Shown here: piece by piece, positions 43,176 to 55,045 of the stretch
Position numbering within the stretch: the first letter of the stretch is position 1
How the letters are laid out: each line of letters begins with the position of its first letter
NCBI GenBank assembly: GCA_015143295.1
Contig: JABCRI010001378.1
Location: forward strand, 1 to 64,000
Length of the DNA: 64,000 nt
Source of the DNA: Tetracentron sinense
Lineage: Eukaryota > Streptophyta > Magnoliopsida > Trochodendrales > Trochodendraceae
Direction of reading: 5' to 3'
The notes under the pieces: model-generated
Seen by the model: only the letters and a program-made list of their open reading frames with translations
What the model was told of the DNA's origin: nothing
The model's database searches: none
Made by a program: the position numbers and the translations under genes

Positions 43176-44383
43176 CCTTGGGGTTCCTGCTCCGGCTGTG
43201 AGTGGGTTCCAGCAAAGACCCAAGATCAAAGGTGTGTTCCGACGACAGGTATTCTGGGCGACAGTGGTTCAGGTAATCCCTTTCTAACGCTTGGGGTACA
43301 ACTTCTTTTCTACTCTATGTTGTTAATCTACCAAGCTTTTATGGAAATTTTATATTATATGCTTTGTATTTTTTAAAAAAACTTATAAGAACAGATGCTC
43401 TGTATTTCTTTTGTGATTTAGAGCTTTTGGTAGCGCATTCTTTTGTATGATCTAGGGTTTGGTACTGATAGTAATTGGTATGGAAAAAAAATCAAAAATT
43501 AAATATGGATTAGTTTCAATGCAAAGAGGAACTCGCCGGTATTTTTTTTTTGGTGTGTATGCAGCTCTTTCAAAGTAATCCAGTAAAAGATATGTGATTT
43601 GATTTTCTCACCATCCCTACTTTAAGTTCCATAGCTTTCGTGAAGTTGGAATTGACAAGAAACTAATTTGGGGATTTAAGTTTCTACCAATTCAATCACA
43701 GGCTAGATACTCCTTACTATCAAATTAGTAATCTTATGGGTTTTTTTTTTTTTTTTTTGTGTATGCACATCTTGGGTTGGTTTAATGTTTAAATTCAAGG
43801 TAGATCCAATAAAAGATATGTGATTTGATTTTTAAAAAAATAGCTGATCAGGAGGCTTAGTTGAGTATAATAGCTATTATATCTGAAAAAATAGCTACTA
43901 TCTTTAGCATTACTTTTGTGTATCATCGAACAAAATAACTATTATCTTAAAAAAAAAATTGATCCCTTTGTTGTGTTCTCAATAATTAGGTAATTGGGTC
44001 TGTGATAGGATTAGATTTGATCTTTTCAATAGTTAGGGAATTCATCCTTTGTCGTAGAAATTAAATAAGAAATTCCAGATTTCTTAGTGAAGGCTTAGTT
44101 GTTATGTGCTCACATTTTTTGTTAGAAGTTAAATGGTGTCTTACAAATCAATGAGACATAGAAGATATAAATGATTTATCTCACGTAATGTGCAAGTCTG
44201 ACCCCTAGATCATATATATTCTCATGTTGCAGATTTACAAGTCTTCAAAGTAATTCTCAAACTTAAGGGTTAATTAGTATTTCTTCTTTACTTGTTATTT
44301 TAAACTAATTAGGAATTAATTTTTTTATTTCTATTTGATTCAGTCGGAAACTTGTCTTCATCATCAATTAGAATTAATTCTCA
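43176..44383. other. No gene; short internal duplication
   Basis: Two similar segments (about 43,556-43,612 and 43,758-43,836) share GTGTATGCA, AAAGATATGTGATTTGATTTT and a preceding poly-T tract. Otherwise no feature recognised. Confidence 0.4.
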
Positions 44384-44718
44384 AACTTAGCCAACAAAGC
44401 ATTGCGACAATGGGCCCCCTGTGTTGTGAAGACATCAAAAACTGATGTCAACCCTAACAGAGACTACTATGCATGCATTGGGAAGATGGTAAGTTATTAA
44501 TTCATAAATGTTTTATAAAATAACTATAAAATAAATATTGATGATCTGTTAATTTGATCTAGTAGGGCAAGCAATGTCAGAATTTTATTCAGTGGTGTGA
44601 TAAATATGCAAAGTCGTTGGGACAACCTGTTAGTAGTTCCAGACTAACTATTATAGGTGTAGACTATGGACTGAATTTACATGCAGAAATTTTGCATCTA
44701 CAAGATCAACTAGCATGA
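44384..44718 (+). CDS. Possible GRF-type zinc-finger small protein, partial
   Basis: Two joinable pieces, 44384-44488 (donor GTAAGT) and 44566-44718 (acceptor AGTAG, ending TGA), read LRQWAPCVVKTSKTDVNP, RDYYACIGKM, then GKQCQNFIQWCDKYAK. This follows the GRF finger plan (Cys, TS-x-NP-R, aromatic-Cys, Cys-x-x-F-x-x-W). The first Cys of the usual pair is not seen and no start Met is evident. Such short GRF genes are often multicopy and TE-linked in plants, so a fragment is likely. Confidence 0.45.
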
Positions 44719-44952
44719 ATCGAATCAGAATTTCGTCTTGCTAAATGGATTTGCGTTTGTTTCATTTTCTATTTTTTTAACACTAAACTATTTACTTGAA
44801 CATCTTAGTGAGAACTTGGGCTGGAGTACTGACTGAGTAAGAACATCTTAATTTTTCTTGTTATATAATTGGATGCTTGACTTGTTCTATCGAACCCTTT
44901 TTGTTATGTTATTTTGGTATGGGTCTCTTATATTCCTCTAGATTGATTTAGA

Positions 44953-45155
44953 ATGCTTGCTAAGGAGATGCATTAGAGTTTTGTTCTTGGTGTGATTGTC
45001 GTTTATGAAATTAATCAAGCATTGGGTGGAGGTCATGGTTGTGTAGGTACAAAGTATTATATGAAGGATGCTCAGAAGGTGCAGCCTTCTGAAGCACAGG
45101 TTTATTCAGGGACTACTTTGATTCCTTGGACTGTTATTGGACTGGAACTTGAATT
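44953..45155 (+). pseudogene. Folate-biopterin transporter exon fragment
   Basis: Reads MLAKEMH-stop-SFVLGVIVVYEINQ, then VGTKYYMKDAQKVQPSEAQV, YSGTTLIPW. This matches the N-terminal transmembrane region of plant folate-biopterin (FBT/BT1) transporters as I know it. A TAG stop (44974-44976) replaces the expected Trp codon, and similarity ends after IPWTV. No further FBT exons were found on either side. Confidence 0.65.
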
Positions 45156-45314
45156 AATGGCAAATTTTAGTTATTTTTAGGTATTATATTTGCTTTTCAA
45201 TATGCTTACAAGCGTTCATATATGTTCAAATCAATTTTTTTTAATGTCGGTTAGGATTATTGATGGAGTTGAGTTATTAAGGTAGGTGTAAGGGATAAAA
45301 TTCGTAAAATTAAA

Positions 45315-45644
45315 GTGTTAGAGAACGAGCTAGTTTTTGTTGTTATGTTCACTAATGAGAGACACGTGGATCGTGTGATTAAAATAGAGGTACATTCATT
45401 GTCTGATGTATAATGTTCCCGTTGTGGATTACGCAACGTATTCGTTGTCCTGTGAACAACGTTTCGTAAAATTAATTAAGTGTTAGAGAACAAGCTAGTT
45501 TTTGTTGTTAGGTTCACTAATGAGAGACACCTGAATCGTGTGATTAAAATAGAGGTACATTCGTTGTCTGATGTATAATGTTCCCATTGTGGATTACGCA
45601 ACGTATTCGTTGTCTTGTGAACAACGTTCACGTTGTATGCTTGA
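45315..45644. repeat. 165-bp direct duplication
   Basis: Units 45315-45479 and 45480-45644 both start GTGTTAGAGAAC and contain CACTAATGAGAGACAC and ATAGAGGTACATTC. Each ends in the 23-bp palindromic units described at 45576-45713. Confidence 0.9.
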
Positions 45645-45713
45645 CAACGTATCAATTGTCTTATGCACAACGTTCCTGTTGTACTCATGACAATATTCCC
45701 GTTGTCTTGAGGA
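45576..45713. repeat. 23-bp palindromic minisatellite, six units
   Basis: Units begin at 45576, 45599, 45622, 45645, 45668 and 45691, an exact 23-bp spacing. The five from 45599 follow CAAYRTNNNNRTTGT plus an 8-bp spacer (usually ending TGA or similar), so each is itself a short dyad. Two further units sit in the upstream 165-bp duplicate near 45,411-45,456. Confidence 0.9.
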
Positions 45714-46300
45714 TACGCACATCGAACCTCGTTTTAATGCATATACAACGGACCCGAGCTCAAGTCAATAACAAGACCGACTCGCAGTAGGAAGTGATCA
45801 GGAGGCAATCGTTTTGTTCTGCCAGGTAGGTGAAAAGCACTGCCTTGGTATTTAATGCTGGTCACTTCTGCGTGTTGTCAGAAACAAACCGACTGAACTA
45901 ATAGTAGGCTCCTACGTGTGACATGTTAGGTGACAAATCTGTCGGACATATTTGGTAATGAGTGTAGAACACATGGTATGAGTATCTATGGCCATCCATG
46001 GGCGTCTAGGACATCCAAAGTTAAACCAATAAATACCCCGAGAAGTTCAATGCATAAGGATCAAGAAATCTCTACTCTTTCTCTCTCAGTAGCTTCTGTG
46101 CTTGTTACTATTCATCATCTTCTACATCTACTTACTTTGGCATCAGAGTACAGGTCAGGGTATCACACTCGTCAACTCCTACCTTCTACCAGTAAACCAG
46201 AGTACTTGCGGCAGCTGCTGACGCGTGTTCTTCCCGGTAATTTTCCCTTCAGTAGGCATTGTGTTTGCTTTCTAATAAGGTTATAATTTATAAGCATTCA
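45714..46300 (+). mobile_element. Possible LTR 3' part with primer site
   Basis: AATAAATACCCCGAGAAG, then CTCTACTCTTTCTCTCTCAG and TTTGGCATCAGAGTAC resemble a retrotransposon LTR leader and a gypsy-type primer site. No gag follows. Weak call. Confidence 0.3.
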
Positions 46301-48583
46301 CATCTGTGATTGGTCCGGTAGTGCTTGAGTCCATCATGCAGAAATGGTTGATAGGAGTCAAACCGTCACCGTGGGATTTCCTCAAAAGGAACAACAAATG
46401 AACAATTTCAGGATTTTAGCACAAAAAATAAAATCTCCTCCTTTTGGCTCTATATCCTAGATATGAATTCGACAAGGTATCAATTATAGCACACGAAAGA
46501 AAACCTCGTAGAATCAAAGTGGAGTTGAGTTATCATAGATTTTCAAACAAAACAATCAGGGATTGAATTAGATCAATTCCGAAATGCCTTTCTAGATATT
46601 CCTTGGCTATTACAGAATGCAGTGAAAGAAAGTCTATCATACCACCATAAATCTTGCTTGTAGTAGGTGTCATGTAAAGGACCAGGCTAAGAAATGAAAT
46701 CAACATCGGGATGCATTCGTTTTGAGCTCTCTTCTGATTGATTGACTGGGCAAAATGATCTTACCTCCAATTTTTTTCCCTAATTGGATCCCTTTTTGGA
46801 AGGAATAATCCTTGTAGGTTTACCCAACTACTATATATTCAGTGATTATAATCATACTGATAACCCTACAACTGCATTGAGAGCATCAGAAATTCAAGTC
46901 CAATTCATGATTTTAAAAATAAAATAAAATAAACATGGAAAGTGTTTTAAAACTCTCAATCTCAATTGAAAATCCAAGGGCATACATTGCATTTTGAATC
47001 TGGCAGTCCGAACTCTCTGTCCATATACTAGCATGCATGCCCTCTTTGCACAAATTTGCAGATGACCTCCTATTACTAAAAATCATTCTCAAGAAAAGAA
47101 TTACAATAATAAAAGATTCAACACACCCAATGAGTTGGGGGTTTGGGGGTATGGCACAAAGTAATGAAGCTCATAATGAAAAGTAAGGGCAAAAGGGTAT
47201 GTTCTTTGGAACAACATACATCGTTCCCTGCTGAACCCAGTAGTTCGGTCTTCTGCTAATGATCAAAATAAAAAATATGTTCAAACTAATCAACAACATC
47301 AACCCATAAATACTTAATCATGTATAGCCATGTCGACAACCATTACATATTGTCAAGCCCGGTGAAGATCATAAAAATTATGCAACCCATAAAAATTACA
47401 AAAGCTGCAAACTAAAATCAATGTTCCCAATTCAACAGACCAGATTTGTTCAACAACTTGTGCCATATAAATTATAAGAGCTAATTTTTTTCCCAATTAT
47501 TCCCAAGTCCCAATCCTTCCCAAGTCGCAAACATTGTCATATAAACATTGTCTTAAAATGAAAGATAAAGAAATTAAAGTAGACAAAACTGGTTCTAACA
47601 GGTTACAAAGTTGACCAAAATGAACTAGGAAGCTAGGTCCTCTCCCCCAATTCAAGACTCTACCAAAAGGCCTCTTGATTCCTACATTCCAACACGAAGT
47701 GATCCTCATTTCTGGACTGATTTCTGGGGGCAACAAAGTAATCCTCCACATCCCTTCAATACCCATAAAAATCAGAGTATAAGAAAACGTTTATTGTTTT
47801 CAATTGAAAGATGTAAGTAAAACAATAACTTGACATTATAATGAACAAGTGGATCACGAACGAAATATTATCAAATTTTGAATATGGAGAACTCAATCAT
47901 TTTCTAATCAAAATAGTTCCCTATGTGCAATGAGTACGTATATAAACATTATATTGTTTGAAGATTGACACATACATTCCTAGTAAAGGTGAACACTATC
48001 AAAAGAAATTAAACAAGATACAAGCAAAGACAATCCAACGTAGAGGGGACAAGACAAGAGACAATCCATGTAGAGGTGAACAAACTCCAACTTTCAAAGA
48101 CACTGAAACATTCAATCAGTAAAACTAAAGATTATAATTCAAATACTATGATCCTAGGAAACCAACTGCATAAGTAGTTAGAGATTTGTCTCCTTTAACA
48201 GATAAACAAAGGAAGCTTGTAAACTAATGATAAATAAGCAAGTGATGTAGACCATTCATCTCCCCCTTAGCCAACTGCATTATATTCCCAATTAGAAAAT
48301 CTGCCAAACCTGATGCTAGGTCTTCTATTCCATATAAGTGTTGGTCCCAAATCAGAAGTTAGTTGCTATTGACACTGTAGTTAGTAATTTACCTTAGAGT
48401 TGGAATGCATGATTGCATGGCTTACTAAGTAACCAGTCAGCAATTCAAGCTTAATTGACAAGTGTATCATGTTCATAATCTACATTGCATTGTACGGTTC
48501 CTATAAAATGAGATATTAATGATATTAGTAAGAAACCAAAATCTAGATTGTATGACACTTAGCAACCAAATCATGTTCATATA
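46301..48583. other. Region 3' of the FRS pseudogene, no gene recognised
   Basis: AT-rich sequence with no frame resembling a known family. An 89-codon minus frame at 47,497-47,766 lacks recognisable domains. Presumed intergenic. Confidence 0.4.
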
Positions 48584-50867
48584 TTACTCACCCACAACAT
48601 TCAAAACAATCTCTCCTTGTGAGCTACTACTGACATTAGATTGTTGTTGTCTAGCATAAACTTGTGATTCCTATATATTATACATTTTCAATACATAGTA
48701 AAATATTTACTTATGCCAAAAAAGAGCTTATAAGCATCAACTTTTGCCTCAGTAATCTGAGCTGTGTTAAATAATTCTTGAGAAAATGGATACATGCATG
48801 GATTTAGTTGGTGTTGTTGAAACATGAGTTGTTGATACACATATGGGTTCACTCGAGTTATCTGAGAATGTTCATTTGTGAATCCCTATTTAAAAAATTG
48901 AATACACATGTGGTGTTATTAATAGTAGGGAATAACTTAAACATTCGTGGTGTCATTAATAACATTAACTACATAAAGACAACCAAACTAACCTGCACAA
49001 ATTGATTAGGTGGAGGGAAAGGGTTTGAGTGCCCCTGAAGACTAGATGAATTAGGTAAGGTGGAACGCGGTGCCTTCTTAGAATGTCTCGTGGTTCCACT
49101 TTTCTCCAAAGCATTCTTTATTCTGGGTCTTCCCTTACAACCTCGCTCATTTCTTTTAACCCCCTTCACTTTATTCGTCTTCGTAATGTCATCTCTTTCC
49201 AATAAGGTTGAATGTTTCCATATTCTTACCAAAAAGAGTTTGCAACTGGCCCATGTGACTCAATTATTACTAGCTCCGAACATGATACTTGTTTAAATGT
49301 CTCTTTCACCGTTTTACACGCATTTTCTATTAATCTAACAACAATACCATGTGCATGTTCATTTTCTGCAGCCCTAATGTTCAGTTTCATACATAGATGC
49401 ATCAAATGTTTGTAACGTGCTGACAAAACAATATCTCTTTCCAATGTCGCAGTTTGAAGATTATTGATTGACATTTGAATCCTTGCATCTTTTCGCCACC
49501 TTTGTAAAATATATTTATCTGGGACTTCTTGTAAAGCCTATCTATAAATTATTCTCAATGCGTACACACATAAAATTCCAGTGAACACAAACTTATTACA
49601 CGAACAAGTCACCATGTCATCTAAACAGTCGAATATAACAGTATATTCCCAATTTTTCTTAACCCAAACGAATTTTTATGTAATCATTGTTCCAAGCTCA
49701 CCATACTTGTTCACTGGACAACTCATTCCCTTGCAATATTCTGCTTAAAAGAGTTTAAAAATATCTGGTGTGTACTTTTCCCTTGCATTAATCAGTATTG
49801 GAACATCCATGATCAAATCTGGTACAGTCTATGTCATATGCAAATCGGTCCCTAATTCTGCCTTCTGTCTACCATTCACCAACACTTCAAAGTGTGTAAA
49901 AAATCTCATCAAATCATTGTTGCGGTGTAAGTAATATTGCAATATACCGTTCATTAATTCAATCCTTTGCGTACGTTTCATATTTGCGCAAAATGAACTT
50001 CTACTATACACTAGAGCCCACTTTTCTCTTTCATTGAATAATTTTCATAGCCATGCATTCTTTGTAAGATCATACTTCTTCTAGCATATGTTGCCAAACC
50101 TCAAGAAAATCTGCTTCATCATCGTAATCATAAATGCATCTGCTAAAATCTATATTAAAAGATGATGCATTAAATACATGACTGGGGTGTTTCGCAGCAT
50201 TCTGGTGCATATGCCATACACAAATGCGATGATAAGTTTTAGGCATAACTGAAGATATTGCATTGGCCATTCACTTGTCTTGGTCAGTGAGAATTATCTT
50301 GGGTTTCTTGTCAGACAATGCATCCAGAAAGGTCCTAAACACCCACTCAAAACACTCAATAGTCTCATCATATATTAATGTTGCACCAAATAAAATAGTT
50401 TGTTTGGGGTGATTCACTCCTACGAATGGTGCAAATGGCCGGTCGTAGTTGTTTGTCTTGTATGTTGTGTCGAAACAAACTACATCACCGAATACTTGGT
50501 AGTCCATCACTATTTTTGAATCAGGTCAAAAAATGTTTGCTATTTGATCTTTAAGATCAACTTGGATGACATAAAAGGAACTTGAATCTTTTACTGACAT
50601 CTTTTGCAAATGTTGTAATATGCCCCCTACATCTCCCCTCTCCATGGATTGCATCCTGTAGCACCTAGGAACTTTATGTGGCTACTGAATAGTGTATTCA
50701 AAGCCAAACGGCTTTCCACGTGTTTGAAATTAGTGGTTATGATAGAATGAATGTTAGCTACCCAAGTGCAGCATGAAAAAGGGGGTTTAGAGCCCTAAGG
50801 ATGATGGAAATGAGGTTGGAAACACCCCAAGGGGTCTATAGGTAGAAAAAAATCAAAAATCTGGGGA

Positions 50868-51080
50868 GTGCGATCGATTGCATACCGAGGAAAATGAACA
50901 AAAAGGTTCGCATCCAAGTACGATAGGTCAATCCCATGTGTGATAGATCGCAGGTGGGTGCTCCAGGTGCGATAGATCGCACTGGTGGTGTGCGATCGAT
51001 CGCATGCAGGGAAAAATCTTAACAAAACTTTTGGAATTAAGTGCGACAGATCGCTCCCATGTGCGATCGATTGCACTGGG
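50868..51080. repeat. GCGATCGATCGCA motif cluster
   Basis: About seven variants of GTGCGATMGATYGCA occur within 210 bp, with two more at about 53,855-53,895. They lie near the left end of the putative solo LTR. Confidence 0.75.
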
Positions 51081-51379
51081 TTGTCAGCACCCCTTTTTAA
51101 CCATGATTAATTAACTTAACCATGGTTAATCCAACCTAAACCTTAGGATAACCTTAGTCTAAACCCAAGGACTAAACCTTAGTTAAACCTAAAACCCTAG
51201 GTAGCCTTAAGTCATACCCTAGTTTAAGCCCTAGCATACCCTAGTTTAAGCCCCAGGTGGACCCAAGCCCATAGGGCTTAAAACCCATAAAACAGCAACC
51301 CTGGGCCTAAACATGGACCCAAGATCCCTAACCAAACCCAGCAGGAGGGGGCCTGGCCCAAAACAATTCAGATTTCAGT

Positions 51380-52533
51380 ATGTCGATAGATCATCTACCG
51401 ACATCCAATTCCCTGTGCAATTGGTAATGGCGGTAAACCAATTACCGCCATTACCCAGTGTTTTCAGACCTGCAACACCTCCTGCAGCTCTATACTGCTT
51501 TTCCCATGCGCCTGACCTCCTCCAGAAACCCACTCCATGGCCTGAGAGCTCCACCCAACCCCATCCTTATTCCCTCTAAGTCCCCAAACTCTCTGGCTAT
51601 AAAACGGAGCCCCCACACCCTGTAAACTCAAGCCAAAAAGACTCGTAGGGAATCCCTGGACGTATCCACAACCCCAGTATCCTTGGACCCTCTGTAATCC
51701 TTCAAAAAATTTGAAGATCATCCCTGTTACAGTGCACCACCGCGCAGCAACCACCACCGCCACTTCCAGCCACCGTGCAGAGCATCCCAGCAGGGTAGGG
51801 GATCTCCCTTCCCCTTTTCTACTTCTTGTTTCGAGCCCCTTGTAAACCCCTAGTCCTGTCCAGGAAGTTTTGGCTCAGTAGAACCCGAATAGGAGGGGTT
51901 CCTTGCCTCCTCCATAGGCAGTGGAACCCCATGAACACCCACACCAACACCATTGTGCATAGACCTCTGCAGACCCTCCACCAGTTTCTGGGGGTCCTTA
52001 ATTTATAAGGAACCCCCTATCTGCACCGTGGAACAGCCCATAACTGGGTTTTTATGTTTTTGTAGAAATCCAATAATGGCGGTAGAATAACTACCGCCAT
52101 TTTTGGTGATTTTGTTTGCAGGGGCTGTAGGCCAGGATTGGTAAGGCCCTGGTCCATTCCAGGGCCCATGTTGGTTCCCTTAGACCATCCGCCATCATAT
52201 CTGAGCTTTCCAAGCTCCATAGTTCAGCTTAACTAAGGTTAAAATGAGTAAAAAGGGAAACTGTCATTAATGTCGGTAAATACATTACCGACATTGTGGG
52301 CTTTGCATTTCAGTGAATTCAAGGCTATGGTGGGCCTCATTTAAACCAAGCCCAGGACATGTATCAAACTACTAAGACCCTTCCCTAGGCCCACCAGCTC
52401 ACGTGGCATCACCCTGAGCTTCCTCACTGGTCTGTAAGGCTACTATTCCTGTAAAACAGGAATGACACCATTTGGATTACCGACATTCCCAATATAACAT
52501 TCCCAATATGCATTATATTGAGAATGTCGGTAA
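51380..52533. repeat. Family of five hairpins with ATGKCGGTA arms
   Basis: Inverted repeats at 51380-51404 (12-bp arms, one mismatch), 51423-51455 (14-bp perfect arms), 52075-52101 (11-bp perfect), 52269-52295 (11-bp perfect) and 52477-52533 (21-bp arms, one mismatch). Three have exactly 5-nt loops. All arms share a CGGTA/TACCG core with either GGCGG or GTCGG. They lie inside the putative solo LTR. Confidence 0.85.
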
Positions 52534-53086
52534 ACAAATTGGCGCCATTCCCTGTATTGCCTGAATAATTGACTTGCATAAAGCCCACGCCTAATCTAAG
52601 GCCCACTGAGCCCATGCCACGTACACTAGGTCCACTATGACTCCTGTCCATGCTTATAACCGGGGTTAGTTCGACCCCGATTAATTTTTAACCCTAGTTA
52701 AGCTTGTCCCATGTGTAAATTCACATAAAATCATAAAAAAAACAAAAAAATGGAAAAAAAACTCAAAAGACCAAAAATATTGATTTGTTATCTTCTTCTT
52801 GACCTTAATTGGTCCCTAACTCAACCTTGGTTAGTTAACCATGATTAACTTGCATATATCCCTAAACCACATAAAATCACAAAATATGAAAAATCCAAAA
52901 AACCCAAAAAAAGACTCACTAGGCCTCTCTTAACTATGGTTAGCCCCTAATAATAGTTACACTCTTCTAACTGTGGTTAGACTCATCCTTATGCACTTGA
53001 CCTCCCCGGTCAACTAAACCCTAACCCTCCGGGCTATACCCTTGACCACCCTATGCACACACACACTACCCCGTAACCTTGGCACT

Positions 53087-53860
53087 GGCTCATGTACCAG
53101 AACTATGCTCTGTTTGATCTCACCCGGTGAGTACGTAGGCAACCCTATTCGGGTTCAACCCTAGTCACCTAGCTTTCTACATTTATTGGATTAACATTCT
53201 TTTAAACACTTGGAAATTTTAACTAAACTTTGAGATTATAATTGGCTTAGGTTTAGGAAGTAGGTAACCGCTTTAAAACGGGGATCCTGGGATGTCTAAC
53301 ACCTTCCCCAGGACTTAATCGAATTACTTACCTTAACTCTATATAGACCATTTACCTTATCCAAAACAAACGAACAAATACCCAGGACCTATCCCTAAGA
53401 ATGAATAGGTGGCGACTCTTTTGTCAAACCATTTATTGTAGGTCGGGAGAAAATCTCATGCTCACAGCTTACAGGCTCATGTGCCAGAACTACGCTCGGT
53501 CTGATCTCACCCGGTGAGTACGTAGGCAACCCTATTCGGGTTCCACCTTAGTCACCTAACTTTCTATATTTCTTGGATTAGCTTTCTTTTAAACACTTGA
53601 ACATTTTAACTAAACTTTGAAATTATAATTGGTTTAAGTTTAGGAAGTAGGTAACCGCTTTAAAACGGGGGTCCTGGGGTGCCTAACACCTTTCCCAAGG
53701 CTTAATCGAACCACTTACCCTAATTCTGTATAGACCATTTGCCTTATCCAAAACAAAACGAACAAAAACCCGGGACCTATCCCTAAGAATGAATAGGTGA
53801 TGACTCTTTTGTCAAACCATTTATTATGGGTCGGGGGAAAATCCCATGCTCACATGGGTC
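53087..53860. repeat. 387-bp tandem duplication inside the insertion
   Basis: Units 53087-53473 and 53474-53860 share GGCTCATGT.CCAGAACTA, TGATCTCACCCGGTGAGTAC and GTAGGCAACCCTATTCGGGT, continuing to AAAATCYCATGCTCACA. Confidence 0.9.
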
Positions 53861-54766
53861 TGCAATCGATCGTAGTTGGTGTGCAATTGATCGCACGTGG
53901 GTGCTGATTCTGAATTTGAGGGTTTTAGATCCTTGGCTTATAAGGGGATCTCATTTAGGGGTTTCTTAGACTTAAAAGAGAGAAGGAGAGAAAGTGAAGA
54001 CGGAGAGATTGGGAAAAATCCTAAGGAGGAGTTGGAATTGAAGATCAAAGGGAGTTCAACCAAGCTTGGATCATCCCTAAAGCAAGGATTCTTCCATTTT
54101 TCAAAGTGGTGATCTTCCTCAAACTTGGGGTTTCCAATCAAAGGAGGTTTTCTTCAAAATCAAGAGTTACTCCTAAAGGTTAGTACACCCTCCTAGTTTA
54201 GCTTAGTAATAATCTAGGTTTTCTTAATTTTGTTGATTTTGTATGTTCTCCTTCTTGAAATGTAGCATGTTCCCTAAAATGTGAAGATTTAAAAGTTAAT
54301 AGAAATGGATGTGTGGGACGTGGATGGTTGTGGCGATTGGATGCCGTTAGGGTGTGATGGAAAATGTTGAAAGGGCAATGTACTCATAATGAATGCACCA
54401 ATGATGTTTAATGAAATGTGAGCAATGAAAATATGTATTAAGAAACTCAAGAAAATATAAAACTTGTTGTGTTTGATGATATGCATGTATGAAATGCTAA
54501 GTGTGGAATTTTGACTCAAGGCTATGAAATTATGAGTTAGGATTCACCCCAAATTGGGTAGTTTTAATAGTATGCTTTATATGTTGAATCAAGCCTATCA
54601 CATGTTAATAGAACAGATAAAATACCATATGATGTTATCTAAGTATTCATGTCATTATAATTACCACAACTTGATGCACACAAGCACAGATACACGTATG
54701 AACCGAGGTTTTCTTTTAAGCACGAATAATTGAATTGACAAGTGAAACTCACAAGTACATGAAAAT

Positions 54767-55045
54767 GTCCAGGAGGTTGGTAGCCTCGGTTAAGGGTGCT
54801 AACTTCTTGCTCACAAGAATTGCTCCCAAGTTATTAGATTGTCAAGGAGATTGGTAGCCCAGGGTTGTGCGGGTGCTAATATCTTGCTCACAAGAAAGTC
54901 TCACAAATATAGTAGATTGTCAAGGAGGTTGGTAGCCCACAGGGTTGTGCGGGTGCTAACCTCTTGCTCACAAGAAAAGCTCATAAGTCAAGGAGATTAG
55001 TAGCCCAAGGTTGTATGGCGCAAATCTCTGGCTCACAAGGAAAAC
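54767..55045. repeat. Four 68-78-bp tandem units inside the insertion
   Basis: Units begin GTCMAGGAGRTTGGTAGCC at 54767, 54841, 54919 and 54987; each contains GCTAAC/AT..CTTGCTCACAAGAA. Lengths are 74, 78, 68 and about 59 bp. Confidence 0.9.

Noticed and set aside
46301-48583. Extra genes in the quiet region 3' of FRS
   Set aside because: Frames are short, lack domains, and no consistent splice structure could be built.
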